Assembly (NCBI RefSeq): GCF_025447595.1
Contig: NZ_JAOEJU010000013.1
Coordinates: 101,837 to 165,836 of the forward strand
Direction of reading: 5' to 3'
DNA from: Pseudomonas koreensis
GTDB lineage: Bacteria > Pseudomonadota > Gammaproteobacteria > Pseudomonadales > Pseudomonadaceae
Length of the DNA stretch: 64,000 bases
Below, one piece after another: positions 25,008 through 33,853 of this stretch. The translations under genes and the position numbers were made by a program. A model generated the notes under the pieces. That model did not search any database. It was not told the origin of the DNA and saw only the letters and a program-made list of their open reading frames with translations. Numbering within the stretch: the stretch's first letter is position 1; each line of letters starts with the position of its first letter.

Positions 25008-25429
25008 TGCTGTCCTCCTGATGGCTGACTGAAATATGGCTCAGATCTGGGTGTTCGGCCATTATTAATGTAGGGTTTCACAAAATAGGCGCATCCCTAT
25101 CGCCTTTCCCTAGTATCCACCCGGCGTTATCGGAACCGCGAGCGACTTTCTGGCTCTAGTGTTGGCGCTTGCGCATCATTGGTGTGAACCTCAGAGAGCT
25201 TGCTACTGGAAAGCATCACCGGGCGCGTACCGATCTTGGGTGCTAGGCTGTTTCCAACGTACACAGCTCGCTCCCACGGAGCTTTCGCGCACTCCAAGTG
25301 CGTGAAAACATTGTGTGAAGGGCTGTGTGAAAACTTTTTGCGCGATACGCCAATCGCAGCGGTGGTGTTTGCCGCCGAGGTACCCACATCTGAGCGATTC
25401 AAGTGGTGGATGCCAGCCTTGGTATCGGC
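25008..25429. other. gene-free interval between the Ntn-hydrolase-like and HEPN genes
   Basis: Open frames of 77-95 codons exist on both strands (for example 25200-25433 plus, 25127-25402 minus). None has a ribosome site or recognisable family. Near 25305-25345 GTGTGAAAAC repeats twice. The interval should carry the promoter of the minus-strand Ntn-hydrolase-like gene and the 3' region of the HEPN gene. Confidence 0.35.
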
Positions 25430-26878
25430 TTAAAGAGAAGCGCCACCAGGACCTTCCTTTCCATAATTGATCGCGGGTGGTGGCTGCCATCCTGCAACAG
25501 GCCCAACATGTATCTTCACACCTCTGGCAAATTGCTCTTGTAGATATGGAGCACCCCTATACAAAATCGCATCACAATCTTTCTCCAGCGCCTTGTACAA
25601 AGAATTATCGCTGCCACAGCTGTACAGCAGGGCCACGTTCAGTACGCCTTCTTTACTTTTCGCCAATACTTTTACATAGAGGTCACTTGTATCATCAGTA
25701 AACTCCACTGCCCATCCAGCGTTTCTTAGAGGTCGTACTAAATCGTCGATACAATCCTTCATAAGCAGCGCCTTTCGAAGGGGCGCTCCGTCATCGGTTG
25801 GCACGACAGGGACCAATCTTCCGTTCTCGTGATAACGCTTCTCGCCCATGAGTTTTATAACCATTTGAGCAGATCCATGAAGAATCGCCTGGTGCCATAA
25901 AAGTTCGCTGTCTTTGTTCGCCGCCGGGAAGAGAAGTGGAGCTGAATTATCTTGTTGATACCACGACTGGATTACACCCACAGTAGATATGGCAACAATC
26001 AATCGAGACAAATTTGCCTGTTGCCATTCGGGTGAAAGCCCATGTGCAAAAAGATGTCTGTTTAAACGGGCCGCGCCTTTGTATTGGTCTGTGTTTTTGT
26101 AAAAAGAATCTTGCAACCAACGCCTGAATGTTTCAAATGCAAAGACCATCTCGTCCATGTCGAATAGATATTCAGTGGTTTTGTAGTGACTGGGAGCCCA
26201 CATCCCTTCAAAGTGAAGCTCGGCAGCATTACTGATGGCTCGCGCAACGGTTTTATTCACTCTTTCCATGGTGCTTAGGGATTGGGTTTCCTTGGGAAGT
26301 ATTTTTGTAATAGCGCCTTCAATGGCCGGGATGAGCGCCGCTATGCTTGCCGATTTGTAACCGGCGTAGAACGCCAAATAAGCCTCTCTGGCCAGAGGGC
26401 GGATATCAGCGAGGCAAGGCGCCCCAACCATTATTTGCTCTATGCAGACAGCTTCGAAAGAGAGCGTGTAGATGGTGGAAGTATGATAGTTGAACAGCTT
26501 TATCGCGTCTTCGGCGGTTCGATGCTCGCAGTCATTAAGTATTGTTGTTACGTCTTTTCTACAGATCCAGAAAGGCGAGAACCACTCGAGTTTTTCCCAG
26601 ATTGCTGCCGTCTTTGAATAAGATTCGTCCCGCTTGGTCCAATTTTCTCGGTTCGCTTCTGTGGTCACAGGAAAACATGCGCTTCCGTGCTCAGTATGAA
26701 TTACCACACAATCGGTTTTGCAAAACCGCCCCACATCTTCGCGTACAACTCCGGAGACAGCTAAACCTTTCGCCTTTGCCCAGCTTTCAATCTCTACCAG
26801 ATTTACCTTATCTTGGTTGGAGTTTTTAAATCTCGCCCAGATGCCGCGAAACGCAAATTCCAACGTTTTCCTTTCCAT
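25430..26878 (-). CDS. HEPN-domain protein of unknown function (482 aa), possible defence RNase
   Basis: Residues ~165-195 (AYLAFYAGYKSASIAALIPAIE...) and the motif NRHLFAHG (Arg274-X4-His279) match the pattern of HEPN domains, whose R-X4-6-H is the metal-independent RNase active site. The C-terminal ~110 residues look like a separate alpha/beta domain. The N-terminal 110 residues are unrecognised. ATG 26878 is chosen because GGAG lies 6 bases upstream; a GTG six codons earlier is possible. HEPN proteins are common in abortive-infection and toxin-antitoxin loci. No nucleotidyltransferase (MNT) partner is adjacent. Confidence 0.6.
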   Translation of the reverse strand: MERKTLEFAFRGIWARFKNSNQDKVNLVEIESWAKAKGLAVSGVVREDVGRFCKTDCVVIHTEHGSACFPVTTEANRENWTKRDESYSKTAAIWEKLEWFSPFWICRKDVTTILNDCEHRTAEDAIKLFNYHTSTIYTLSFEAVCIEQIMVGAPCLADIRPLAREAYLAFYAGYKSASIAALIPAIEGAITKILPKETQSLSTMERVNKTVARAISNAAELHFEGMWAPSHYKTTEYLFDMDEMVFAFETFRRWLQDSFYKNTDQYKGAARLNRHLFAHGLSPEWQQANLSRLIVAISTVGVIQSWYQQDNSAPLLFPAANKDSELLWHQAILHGSAQMVIKLMGEKRYHENGRLVPVVPTDDGAPLRKALLMKDCIDDLVRPLRNAGWAVEFTDDTSDLYVKVLAKSKEGVLNVALLYSCGSDNSLYKALEKDCDAILYRGAPYLQEQFARGVKIHVGPVAGWQPPPAINYGKEGPGGASL

Positions 26879-27205
26879 GATTTTCTCCAAGAGCACGAGA
26901 TCGAGTCATTCGATATGGCAAAATTTGGCACAGTCGCGCTCAGATTGGCCAGGGTAGATGTACGTTGTATCTCTTGGGTGGGCGAGCCGCCCCCGTTATT
27001 TCCTTCCGCACGCGCATTGATTCGCTAGAAAAACCAGAACGAATGAGCCCCAGAGTCTACAGCGTCGATGCGAGCTCGATTGGTCAGAAAATCGGTAAGC
27101 AATCCTGGCTCGCTACCGGCAACCTAGCCAAAGCAGTTGGAGTAACGTTCCGAACCAAGTAGCCTCTGACAACAACCCTCTACCTGCCTGGAGTTTTGAA
27201 TCCTC
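26879..27205. other. divergent intergenic region between the HEPN and 282-aa genes
   Basis: It should carry promoters for both flanking divergent genes. A 65-codon plus-strand frame (26965-27162) has no clear ribosome site or homology that I recognise. No terminator, repeat or RNA gene is seen. Confidence 0.35.
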
Positions 27206-28054
27206 ATGGATGATAGCTATGAAATTGGACACAGATTGATTGTAGTGGTCCCCGATAAAACCGCTGAAGCTATGCGCAAAGCGCAGACAGCACCCTCAGC
27301 TTCTGAAGAAAGCTTCGCAACAAAAATCGCAAAATCCGTCTTCTCTTTGTATACGGAACCCTTCGCTATCACTCTAGGTAAACAAGCTGTAGAACTGATA
27401 AAGACGATCATGGAGGCGCTCGATAAAGGCGCTGACCTCACTACTTTAAGCAATACCGAAACTAAGAAGCTGAAACTCATATTCCCGCCCGGACATCCCC
27501 GAGAAAATGTTGTTTACGCCCAGCACCCTGCAAATCCTTCGGTTTACTACACGGCAAGCTCGTTTCACCGTCAGGCGTTTGAGCATAAATTCGCGGAAGT
27601 TGTAACTCTCCTATCGAGCTTAGGAGCGAATGAAATCATGGTTGAACATGTCGTCGGCTGGGACCAAGACTTTTCTGCTGGCCTGGGAATAGCAGTCCCA
27701 TCTCAAGACTCTGCTTCGTTAGGTGCTGGCAAAAAGGGGTTGGAGAGCTCTGCGGTTCTATTTGATGCAAAACTGGAAGGGCATAACAGCCCGTCAATTC
27801 CGGAGAATTTGACTTGGTATCCTCATGAAGCTCTTTGGCAGGCTGTTGCTACCGCTCGCGTAACCAACGGGCTGAAGAACTTCAATCTTTCACTCACGTA
27901 TTCTGATGACTACGGGTTGAATGCTGGTTTTAAGGCCACCATTAAGGGGACTGGGTTGGATCTGGGAGGAAAATTTGAAGAGCACCAATCTACCGTCTGG
28001 AAAATAACCGGTACGTTTGGTCCTGCGAGCTTGCAGAAGGGGCCAGATGTCTGA
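27206..28054 (+). CDS. hypothetical protein (282 aa) of the island, family not recognised
   Basis: The 282-residue protein has no signal peptide. Residues ~15-75 form an amphipathic helical region. A central segment reads HPANPSVYYTASSFHRQAFEHKFAEVVTLLSSLGA, a pattern of HPxxPxxYxxxxxFHxxxFExKxxE that looks conserved. The C-terminal 90 residues alternate polar and hydrophobic residues as in beta-strands (LSLTYSDDYGLNAGFKATIKG). No catalytic motif is evident. It is divergent from the HEPN gene and the last gene before tRNA-Thr. GGAG is 12 bases from the ATG, rather far. A structural or effector role is only a guess. Confidence 0.6.
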   Translation: MDDSYEIGHRLIVVVPDKTAEAMRKAQTAPSASEESFATKIAKSVFSLYTEPFAITLGKQAVELIKTIMEALDKGADLTTLSNTETKKLKLIFPPGHPRENVVYAQHPANPSVYYTASSFHRQAFEHKFAEVVTLLSSLGANEIMVEHVVGWDQDFSAGLGIAVPSQDSASLGAGKKGLESSAVLFDAKLEGHNSPSIPENLTWYPHEALWQAVATARVTNGLKNFNLSLTYSDDYGLNAGFKATIKGTGLDLGGKFEEHQSTVWKITGTFGPASLQKGPDV

Positions 28055-28267
28055 CCCGCTTTAAATGTATGTCGATGTGAGGAAGAAAGCCTAAACAGGG
28101 CCTTTCTTCAAAGATGGCTTCTAAGTGTTACTGCGCACAGAAAAGGTTACAGATCTATTTTTCAATCACTGCCCACGTTGCGCTTCGACTGAGGAGCGAG
28201 CGCGCAGTGATGATGTTCGGCGTACAAATCTCTCCCATTGCGGCAAGAGCATTCTCCAAACCCCAGA

Positions 28268-28300
28268 AACAACAAAGCCCCTGCATTTCTGCAGGGGCTT
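28268..28300 (-). terminator. terminator of tRNA-Thr
   Basis: AAGCCCCTGCA / TGCAGGGGCTT (11 bp, 4-base loop) lies 10 bases beyond the tRNA 3' end. On the minus strand it is followed by TTGTTGTTTC. Confidence 0.85.
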
Positions 28301-28309
28301 CGTTTTGTA

Positions 28310-28385
<76 letters not shown>

Positions 28386-28460
28386 GTGTGGGCGACGATT
28401 ATAGCGGCTCGGTTGCTTCTGTAAACCCCTGAATTCAGACTATTTTTGCGCGGGCTTCGA

Positions 28461-29297
28461 TCAGGCTCGGCGCAGGACGCTGCGCAGTTTCTGAAGGGCT
28501 CGCCAGGCGCGGTTGTTCTGGAGGGCGCGCAGTTGGGCTTCGGCGTGTTCGGCGCGTTGTGTGGCGGCGCTGATTTGCGCCAGGGCGTCGGCTTCGCTGG
28601 GGCTGACGGGGTGGGCGAAGGGGTGGCCGAGGCACAGCTGGAAGTTGTCGAGCTGGCAGGGCGGCATTTCGAAGGCGGGCTTGAGGTTCAGGTGTTCGTC
28701 GGCGAGGAAGTAGCTGTTGAGGCCGTCGAAGCAGACGTTGGTGTAGCCGGCGTCGGTGATCAGGTGTTCCCAGGTGTGGTCGCGCTCGAACGGGGTTTCG
28801 ATGAGGATGATCCACGGGCGGAAGCGGCTGAAGTCCATGCCGCGCAGCACGGTTTCTTCGTGGCCTTCGACGTCGATTTTCAGGAAGTGGATTTCGCGGC
28901 CGGTGGCGTGTTCTTCGCAGATTGAGGTCAGGGTTCGGGCCTTGACGGTGAGGCTGCGCACGTCAAGGCCTAGGTCGCGGCGTTCCTGGGCGGTGACGGG
29001 GTCGGCGGTGGACAAGCCGGTGCCGGGAATGCCGTAGAAGGTCACTTCGCCGGGCTCATCACTGGCGATGCATTGCAGCGTCGTGTCGCGCGGGCGTTGT
29101 TGGCGCAGGGCGTCGTGGAAGTTTTGCATCGGCTCGACGTTGATGCCGCTCCAGCCGCGATCATAGAACGCCTTGGTCACCGAGTCGTGGATCGGGTCGT
29201 TGGCGCCGACATCGATGTAGAAGCCGTTTTCGAAGAACTTGAGGGCGCGCCACAGGCGTATGTCTTCGAAATTCTGTGCGTAAGAGATGAACGTCAC
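28461..29297 (-). CDS. FkbM-family methyltransferase
   Basis: The 278-residue SAM-dependent methyltransferase has FYIDVGANDPIHDSVTKAF (motif I, residues ~27-45), GINVEPMQ, FLKIDVEGHEETVLRG (the FkbM hallmark) and IILIETPFE. FkbM enzymes methylate hydroxyls of sugars, lipids or polyketides, often on surface glycans. The C-terminal ~50 residues form a basic coiled coil (ATQRAEHAEAQLRALQNNRAW), as in polysaccharide-cluster enzymes. The start is GTG 29297, with AGGGAG 5 bases upstream; GTG 29303 is too close. No glycan genes are adjacent. Confidence 0.85.
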   Translation of the reverse strand: MTFISYAQNFEDIRLWRALKFFENGFYIDVGANDPIHDSVTKAFYDRGWSGINVEPMQNFHDALRQQRPRDTTLQCIASDEPGEVTFYGIPGTGLSTADPVTAQERRDLGLDVRSLTVKARTLTSICEEHATGREIHFLKIDVEGHEETVLRGMDFSRFRPWIILIETPFERDHTWEHLITDAGYTNVCFDGLNSYFLADEHLNLKPAFEMPPCQLDNFQLCLGHPFAHPVSPSEADALAQISAATQRAEHAEAQLRALQNNRAWRALQKLRSVLRRA

Positions 29298-29640
29298 GGT
29301 CACTCCCTGTCGGTCAGATTCTTCTTGTACGTGCGTCGCTGCCGGCACGGTGTGAGTCTGTATAGCAAGGGCGGATGGCAGGCGCAATTGCCCGCTGCCG
29401 GCGTCCGCGATTCGGCGGTTATGTCCTTTTGGTCGAGGGCTTATGCACAACAGGCTTTGAAGAGGGCGGGCTTAGGCAGGTTTTTGTGGACGGGTTCTCA
29501 TTTGAGTCGCAAATCCCTGTTTTGCCGGTTTTTTATTTATGTGAACAAAAAATGACCAGTGCTGTTAATGGCCTGAAACAGCCGTGGATATTGGATCCAC
29601 GATAAATCCATCAACAGAGTTATCCACAGGCTGTGAAAGA
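29298..29640. other. intergenic region with a consensus DnaA box
   Basis: This 343-base interval contains the promoter region of the FkbM gene. The only recognised element is TTATCCACA at 29620-29628. No gene or terminator is convincing. Confidence 0.45.
29620..29628 (+). other. DnaA box (with an inverted second copy at 29869-29877)
   Basis: TTATCCACA is a perfect DnaA 9-mer. The complementary-orientation copy TGTGGATAA lies 241 bases on, inside the methyltransferase gene. Two perfect boxes this close could bind DnaA, but no other origin feature is present. Confidence 0.5.
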
Positions 29641-30876
29641 TTAAACGCGTTCGGCCAGCAACAGGAAATTGCGCGGTGTGAGCGGCGCCTCGCAGAAGGT
29701 GCCGAGACGTACGACGTATCCCTGTTCGGTGAGGAAAAGTGCCCGATCCAGATTCAGCCAAAGCTCCAGCGGGCGTCGGAACAGTCCGCGCAGCAGTTCC
29801 AGGTTACGAACTTCGGCCAATCGCTGCCAACCGGCGGCCTCCAGTGCTACCCAATCTGGCGAGCCGATTGTGGATAACTCTTTCAACGCTGCCAGGTCGC
29901 AGCAGTAATCGGCGAACGGTTTGTCCAGCCAGGCGCTGGGTAGAGAAGGCGTTGGCAAGTATTCGTCGACGCCGCGCACTTGCCGTTGCAGGAAGTCGAA
30001 GGCCAGTCGCCGGGCCATGGAGGTGTCACGCTGACGTCGGACGCGGGCACCAGCGGTGACGGTTTCGCTCATTGGCAGTGAAAGATCTTCCAGCGAGAGC
30101 TGTAGGTCAGATCGCGATCCTGCGGAGGACAACGCCTGATACTCAGTGCGACTGATCCGGTTGTAGCAGCACGGTGCAATCGCCAATTGTCGGCAGCCAG
30201 CGGCGGAGGCAAGTTGCATCAGCCGCACATGCAGATCGCCACAAGCGTGCAGGGCAACAGGCGTGTGTTCGGCGCTCAGCAATAAAGCGGTGTTCCCGGC
30301 GAGCACATCCTGCTCGACATGCAGCGCATGCAGGTGATGACGCTGACTCAACGCCTGACCGCTCGCAACCAGCGCCGGGTCATATTCCAGACAGGTGAGT
30401 TGCTGATCAGCGCCGAGCAGACGCCGACCCAAATGCCCTTTGCCCGAACACCAATCCAGCCAGTGCTTCGGTTGCGAGGCAAACGACAAGCGGCTGGCGA
30501 AGGCTTCGATCTGCTGCCATTTGCGCCCCGGCACATCGACATTAAGACGATGCCCGGCGGCTTCCAGCGAATTTGCAGGCAGCTCACCGACCGAACTCAA
30601 CTCAAGCGACAATGCCGCCAATGAAGCAAACGGCTCCGGCGTATCCAAGAGTTCTGCAGGTTGGTTGTGGGCGTTTTCCGCATCCTCCAGCGACCGCCCG
30701 CGTAGCCACGAGGCCAGTTCCGGGTAGGACGCTTCCCATGGCAGTTGCAGATGAGTGAACGGGCGGGGTTTCCACAGCGCCTGATGGGCTGTGAGAAATG
30801 TATTCAGTGCCGTGAAGCGGGCGAGTAGATTCTCGCCCGTCAGCACGTCGGAAGAATCAGCGCCCTTGGCACGCAT
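29641..30876 (-). CDS. GSTCD-like SAM methyltransferase (Methyltransf_32)
   Basis: The 411-residue protein has the SAM motif HWLDWCSGKGHLGRRLL (residues ~137-153), LEYDPALVASGQ and a later APCCYN motif. These are typical of the methyltransferase domain shared with GSTCD and rRNA/tRNA-modifying enzymes. The target is unknown, possibly RNA. Its first 20 bases overlap the end of the ABC permease gene, so it is the last gene of the ATPase-SBP-permease-permease unit by position. Whether it belongs functionally is unclear. Confidence 0.8.
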   Translation of the reverse strand: MRAKGADSSDVLTGENLLARFTALNTFLTAHQALWKPRPFTHLQLPWEASYPELASWLRGRSLEDAENAHNQPAELLDTPEPFASLAALSLELSSVGELPANSLEAAGHRLNVDVPGRKWQQIEAFASRLSFASQPKHWLDWCSGKGHLGRRLLGADQQLTCLEYDPALVASGQALSQRHHLHALHVEQDVLAGNTALLLSAEHTPVALHACGDLHVRLMQLASAAGCRQLAIAPCCYNRISRTEYQALSSAGSRSDLQLSLEDLSLPMSETVTAGARVRRQRDTSMARRLAFDFLQRQVRGVDEYLPTPSLPSAWLDKPFADYCCDLAALKELSTIGSPDWVALEAAGWQRLAEVRNLELLRGLFRRPLELWLNLDRALFLTEQGYVVRLGTFCEAPLTPRNFLLLAERV

Positions 30877-31546
30877 CGACGCGCAGCCAGCGTTCCAGCA
30901 GCTTGAAGCCGCGAACCAGCACGTAGGCCATCACCAGATAGAACACACCGGCAGCGAAGAAGATCTCCACCGGCAGGTAAGTGCGGGCAATGATCGTGCG
31001 CGCCATGCCGGTCAGTTCCAGCAAGGTCACGGTGCTGGCCAGGGCGCTGGCCTTGAGCATCAGGATCACTTCGTTGCTGTAGGCCGGCAGGCCGATGCGC
31101 GCGGCACGCGGCAGGATGATGTAGAACAGCGCTTTCGGCCGGGACATGCCCAATGCCCGCGCCGCTTCGATCTCACCCGGCGGAATCGCCTGGATCGCTC
31201 CGCGCAGGATCTCGGCGATGTACGCCGCCGTGTGCAGGGTCATGGTTGCTGTGGCACACCAGAACGGATCGCGCAGGTATGGCCACATCGAGCTGTTACG
31301 CACCGCATCGAACTGCGCCAGGCCGTAGTAGACCAGGAACAGCTGAACCAGCAACGGCGTGCCACGGAAAAAGAAGATGTAGGCGTAGGGCAAAGCGCGC
31401 ACGTACCACAGCTTCGAAGAGCGGGCGATGCCCAGCGGAATCGCCAGCAGCAAACCGGCGATCACGGCGATGGCCACCAGTTCCAGGGTCAGCGTCGCGC
31501 CCTGGGCCAGTTTCGGCAGCCATTTGATGATGACTTCCCAATTCAT
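30857..31546 (-). CDS. amino acid ABC transporter permease (HisM/AotM-like)
   Basis: The 229-residue inner-membrane permease has about five spans and the EAA loop EIEAARALGMSRPKALFYIILPRA (residues ~143-166), which docks the ATPase. It belongs to the lysine/arginine/ornithine/histidine class. ATG 31546 overlaps the stop of the partner permease (ATGA). The in-frame extension upstream is rejected because it lies in that gene. From memory the four-gene block matches PAO1 PA5152-PA5155. Confidence 0.93.
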   Translation of the reverse strand: MNWEVIIKWLPKLAQGATLTLELVAIAVIAGLLLAIPLGIARSSKLWYVRALPYAYIFFFRGTPLLVQLFLVYYGLAQFDAVRNSSMWPYLRDPFWCATATMTLHTAAYIAEILRGAIQAIPPGEIEAARALGMSRPKALFYIILPRAARIGLPAYSNEVILMLKASALASTVTLLELTGMARTIIARTYLPVEIFFAAGVFYLVMAYVLVRGFKLLERWLRVDACQGR

Positions 31547-32238
31547 TGAGCGCTCCTCGCGAAGCCGCGTGCGGCGCGTTTTTCCAGCAGGTGCATGCCG
31601 ATCATCGCCAGTACAGTCAGGCACAGGTACATGAGCGCCGCCACCATATAGAAGGTGAATGGCTGCTTGGACACGGTTACGCCGATCTGTGCGTGGCGCA
31701 TGATTTCTTCCAGGCCGATGACCGACACCAGCGCGGTGTCTTTCATCAGGATCATGAACAGGTTGCCCAGGCCGGGCAGGGCGATACGCCACATTTGCGG
31801 CATGATCAGTCTGGTGAAGATCCGCCATTTCGACAGGCCCAGGGCCACGCCGGCCTCACGGTGGCCTTTGGGAATGGCGAGGATGGCGCCACGAAACACT
31901 TCCGTGGCGTAGGCGCCGAAGCACAGGCCCAGCGCGATGACGCCGGCGGCGAAGGCGCTGAGTTCCAGCTCGGGATTGCCGAGGAACTCACCGAGCGCGC
32001 GCATCGCGTTGACCGTACCGAAGTAGATCAACAGCACCCAGAGCAATTCCGGGACACCGCGCACCAGGGTCGAATAGGTTCCGCCAAGCCATTGCAGCGG
32101 CTTGTACGGGGAAGTCTTGGCCAAGGCGCCGAGCAGACCGAGCACCAGCCCCAGGCACAGGGCCGAGAGTGCCAGTTTGACGGTCATCAGCGCGCCGGCG
32201 AAGAGCGCCGGGCCGAATCCGTAGAGGTCGATAATCAT
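31543..32238 (-). CDS. amino acid ABC transporter permease (HisQ/AotQ-like)
   Basis: The 231-residue inner-membrane permease has the EAA loop GHREAGVALGLSKWRIFTRLIMP (residues ~134-156) and FGAYATEVFRGAI. It forms the heterodimeric channel with the downstream permease. ATG 32238 begins MIIDLYGFGPALFAG, the usual N-terminus of this class. A longer in-frame start upstream would put a non-homologous, charged leader on it. It follows the binding-protein gene by 78 bases. Confidence 0.93.
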   Translation of the reverse strand: MIIDLYGFGPALFAGALMTVKLALSALCLGLVLGLLGALAKTSPYKPLQWLGGTYSTLVRGVPELLWVLLIYFGTVNAMRALGEFLGNPELELSAFAAGVIALGLCFGAYATEVFRGAILAIPKGHREAGVALGLSKWRIFTRLIMPQMWRIALPGLGNLFMILMKDTALVSVIGLEEIMRHAQIGVTVSKQPFTFYMVAALMYLCLTVLAMIGMHLLEKRAARGFARSAQ

Positions 32239-32316
32239 GGATTTCTTTTCAAATCGCGGCAGGCAAGGCCGGGGATCGGCGCCGTCATGTAACGGCACCG
32301 ATCCGGCAGGTCAGGA

Positions 32317-33066
32317 TCAGTAGATGCTGAACGGGAAGTACTTGTCGTTGATCTTCTTGTAGGTACCGTCGGCAACGATTTCCTTCAGCGCGGCGTTCAG
32401 CTTCTCGCGGATCGGGTCGCCTTTGCGTACAGCGATACCGATCTTGTCGCTTTCTTCCACCGGGTCGCCCTTGAATTCGTAGGCTTTGCCGGCGTCGCTT
32501 TTCAGCCACTCGTAGTTGACGTATTTGTCGGCGAGGATGCCGTCCAGGCGACCGGAAGTCAGGTCGAGGTAGGCGTTTTCCTGGGTGTCGTACAGCTTGA
32601 CGGTGATGTCGTCACCGAAGTTGTCTTCCAGGAAGGTGCCGGCCAGGGTCGCACGTTGTGCGCCAATGATCTTGCCTTTCAGCGCAGCCTTGTCGGTCTT
32701 GAAGTCGACGTTTTTCGGCGCGATGAATTGCAGCTTGTTGGAGTAGTACGGGTCGGTGAAGTCCACCGCTTGCTTGCGCTCGTCGGTGATCGACATCGAG
32801 GAGATCAGGAAGTCGAACTTTTTGGCGTTGAGGGCCGGGATGATGCCGTCCCAGTCCGAGGTGACGACGGAGCATTCAACTTTCATCTTGGCGCACAGAG
32901 CGTCGCCGATGTCTTTGTCGAAGCCGACGACGTTACCGCTGGCGTCTTTGTTGTTGAACGGCGGGTAAGCCGCTTCGATGCCCATCTTCAGGGTCTCGGC
33001 CATGGCACCGGCGCTGAATGCGAGGGTGACGGCGGCGGCCAGGAAGACCTTTTTGTAGTTCTGCAT
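32317..33066 (-). CDS. periplasmic amino acid-binding protein (HisJ/ArgT/AotJ-like)
   Basis: The 249-residue protein has a cleaved signal peptide (MQNYKKVFLAAAVTLAFSAG). Class II amino-acid-binding signatures follow: GIEAAYPPFN, VGFDKDIGDALC and ITDERKQAVDFTDPYY. Two cysteines near residues 58 and 65 match the LAO/HisJ disulfide. It delivers arginine, ornithine, lysine or histidine to the permeases. The order ATPase then SBP then two permeases is tight (13 and 78 bases apart). Confidence 0.94.
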   Translation of the reverse strand: MQNYKKVFLAAAVTLAFSAGAMAETLKMGIEAAYPPFNNKDASGNVVGFDKDIGDALCAKMKVECSVVTSDWDGIIPALNAKKFDFLISSMSITDERKQAVDFTDPYYSNKLQFIAPKNVDFKTDKAALKGKIIGAQRATLAGTFLEDNFGDDITVKLYDTQENAYLDLTSGRLDGILADKYVNYEWLKSDAGKAYEFKGDPVEESDKIGIAVRKGDPIREKLNAALKEIVADGTYKKINDKYFPFSIY

Positions 33067-33079
33067 GCGGGTAGCTCCG

Positions 33080-33853
33080 TTAGCGGTTGCTGGACATGAA
33101 TTGTTTGCAGCGCGCCGAAAGCGGGTTTTCGAACACCTGCTGTGGCGATCCTTGCTCTTCTACCAGGCCCTGGTGGAGGAACACCACTTCGCTGGAGACC
33201 TGACGGGCGAAGCCCATTTCATGGGTCACGAGCAGCATGGTGCGGCCTTCTTCGGCCAATGCGCGGATGACATTAAGTACTTCCTGGACCATTTCCGGGT
33301 CAAGGGCGGAGGTGGGCTCGTCGAACAGGATCACCTTGGGCTGCATCGCCAGCGTACGGGCAATCGCCGCGCGCTGTTGCTGGCCGCCGGATAGTTGCGC
33401 CGGGTAGGCGTGGCGCTTGTCGGCGATGCCGACCTTGGCCAGCAGCGCTTCGGCCACTTCGATGGCTTCGGCCTTGCTCTGGCCGAGCACGCGGCGCGGG
33501 GCTTCGATGATGTTGTCGAGCACGCTCATGTGCGGCCACAGATTAAAGTTTTGAAACACAAAACCAATCTCGGAGCGCAGGCGGTTGATCTGCTTGCCGT
33601 CGGCGGCAACCAGTTCGCCATTCTTGGCGGCCTTGAGCTTGAGTTCTTCCCCGGCCACCAGGATCTGGCCCTGATGCGGGTTTTCCAACAGGTTGATGCA
33701 ACGCAGGAACGTGGACTTGCCGGAACCGGAGGAACCCAGGATCGAGATCACATCGCCGTCGCGGGCGGTCAGCGAGATGCCTTTGAGCACCTCAAGCTGT
33801 CCGTAGCGTTTGTGCAAGTTGCGGATTTCAAGCGCGGGCGTGGCCTCAGCCAT
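33080..33853 (-). CDS. amino acid ABC transporter ATPase (HisP/AotP-like)
   Basis: The 257-residue ATPase has Walker A GSSGSGKST (residues ~39-47), signature LSGGQQQR, Walker B VILFDEPTSALDPE and the H-loop LVTHEMGFA. It powers the basic amino-acid importer encoded by the next three genes. The start at MAEATPALEIRNL fits HisP-type ATPases. It is the promoter-proximal gene, divergent from gabP across a 552-base region. Confidence 0.95.
   Translation of the reverse strand: MAEATPALEIRNLHKRYGQLEVLKGISLTARDGDVISILGSSGSGKSTFLRCINLLENPHQGQILVAGEELKLKAAKNGELVAADGKQINRLRSEIGFVFQNFNLWPHMSVLDNIIEAPRRVLGQSKAEAIEVAEALLAKVGIADKRHAYPAQLSGGQQQRAAIARTLAMQPKVILFDEPTSALDPEMVQEVLNVIRALAEEGRTMLLVTHEMGFARQVSSEVVFLHQGLVEEQGSPQQVFENPLSARCKQFMSSNR

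Noticed and set aside
25127..25433. Opposed frames of 77-95 codons on both strands between the Ntn-hydrolase-like and HEPN genes
   Set aside because: Neither has a ribosome site nor a known family; kept as an unexplained interval.
26965..27162. 65-codon plus-strand frame before the 282-residue gene
   Set aside because: Weak start and no homology that I recognise; lies in a divergent promoter region.
28082..28110. Hairpin GAAGAAAG / CTTTCTTC after the 282-residue gene as a terminator
   Set aside because: The stem is interrupted after 8 bp and no T-run follows on the plus strand, so it is not listed as a terminator.
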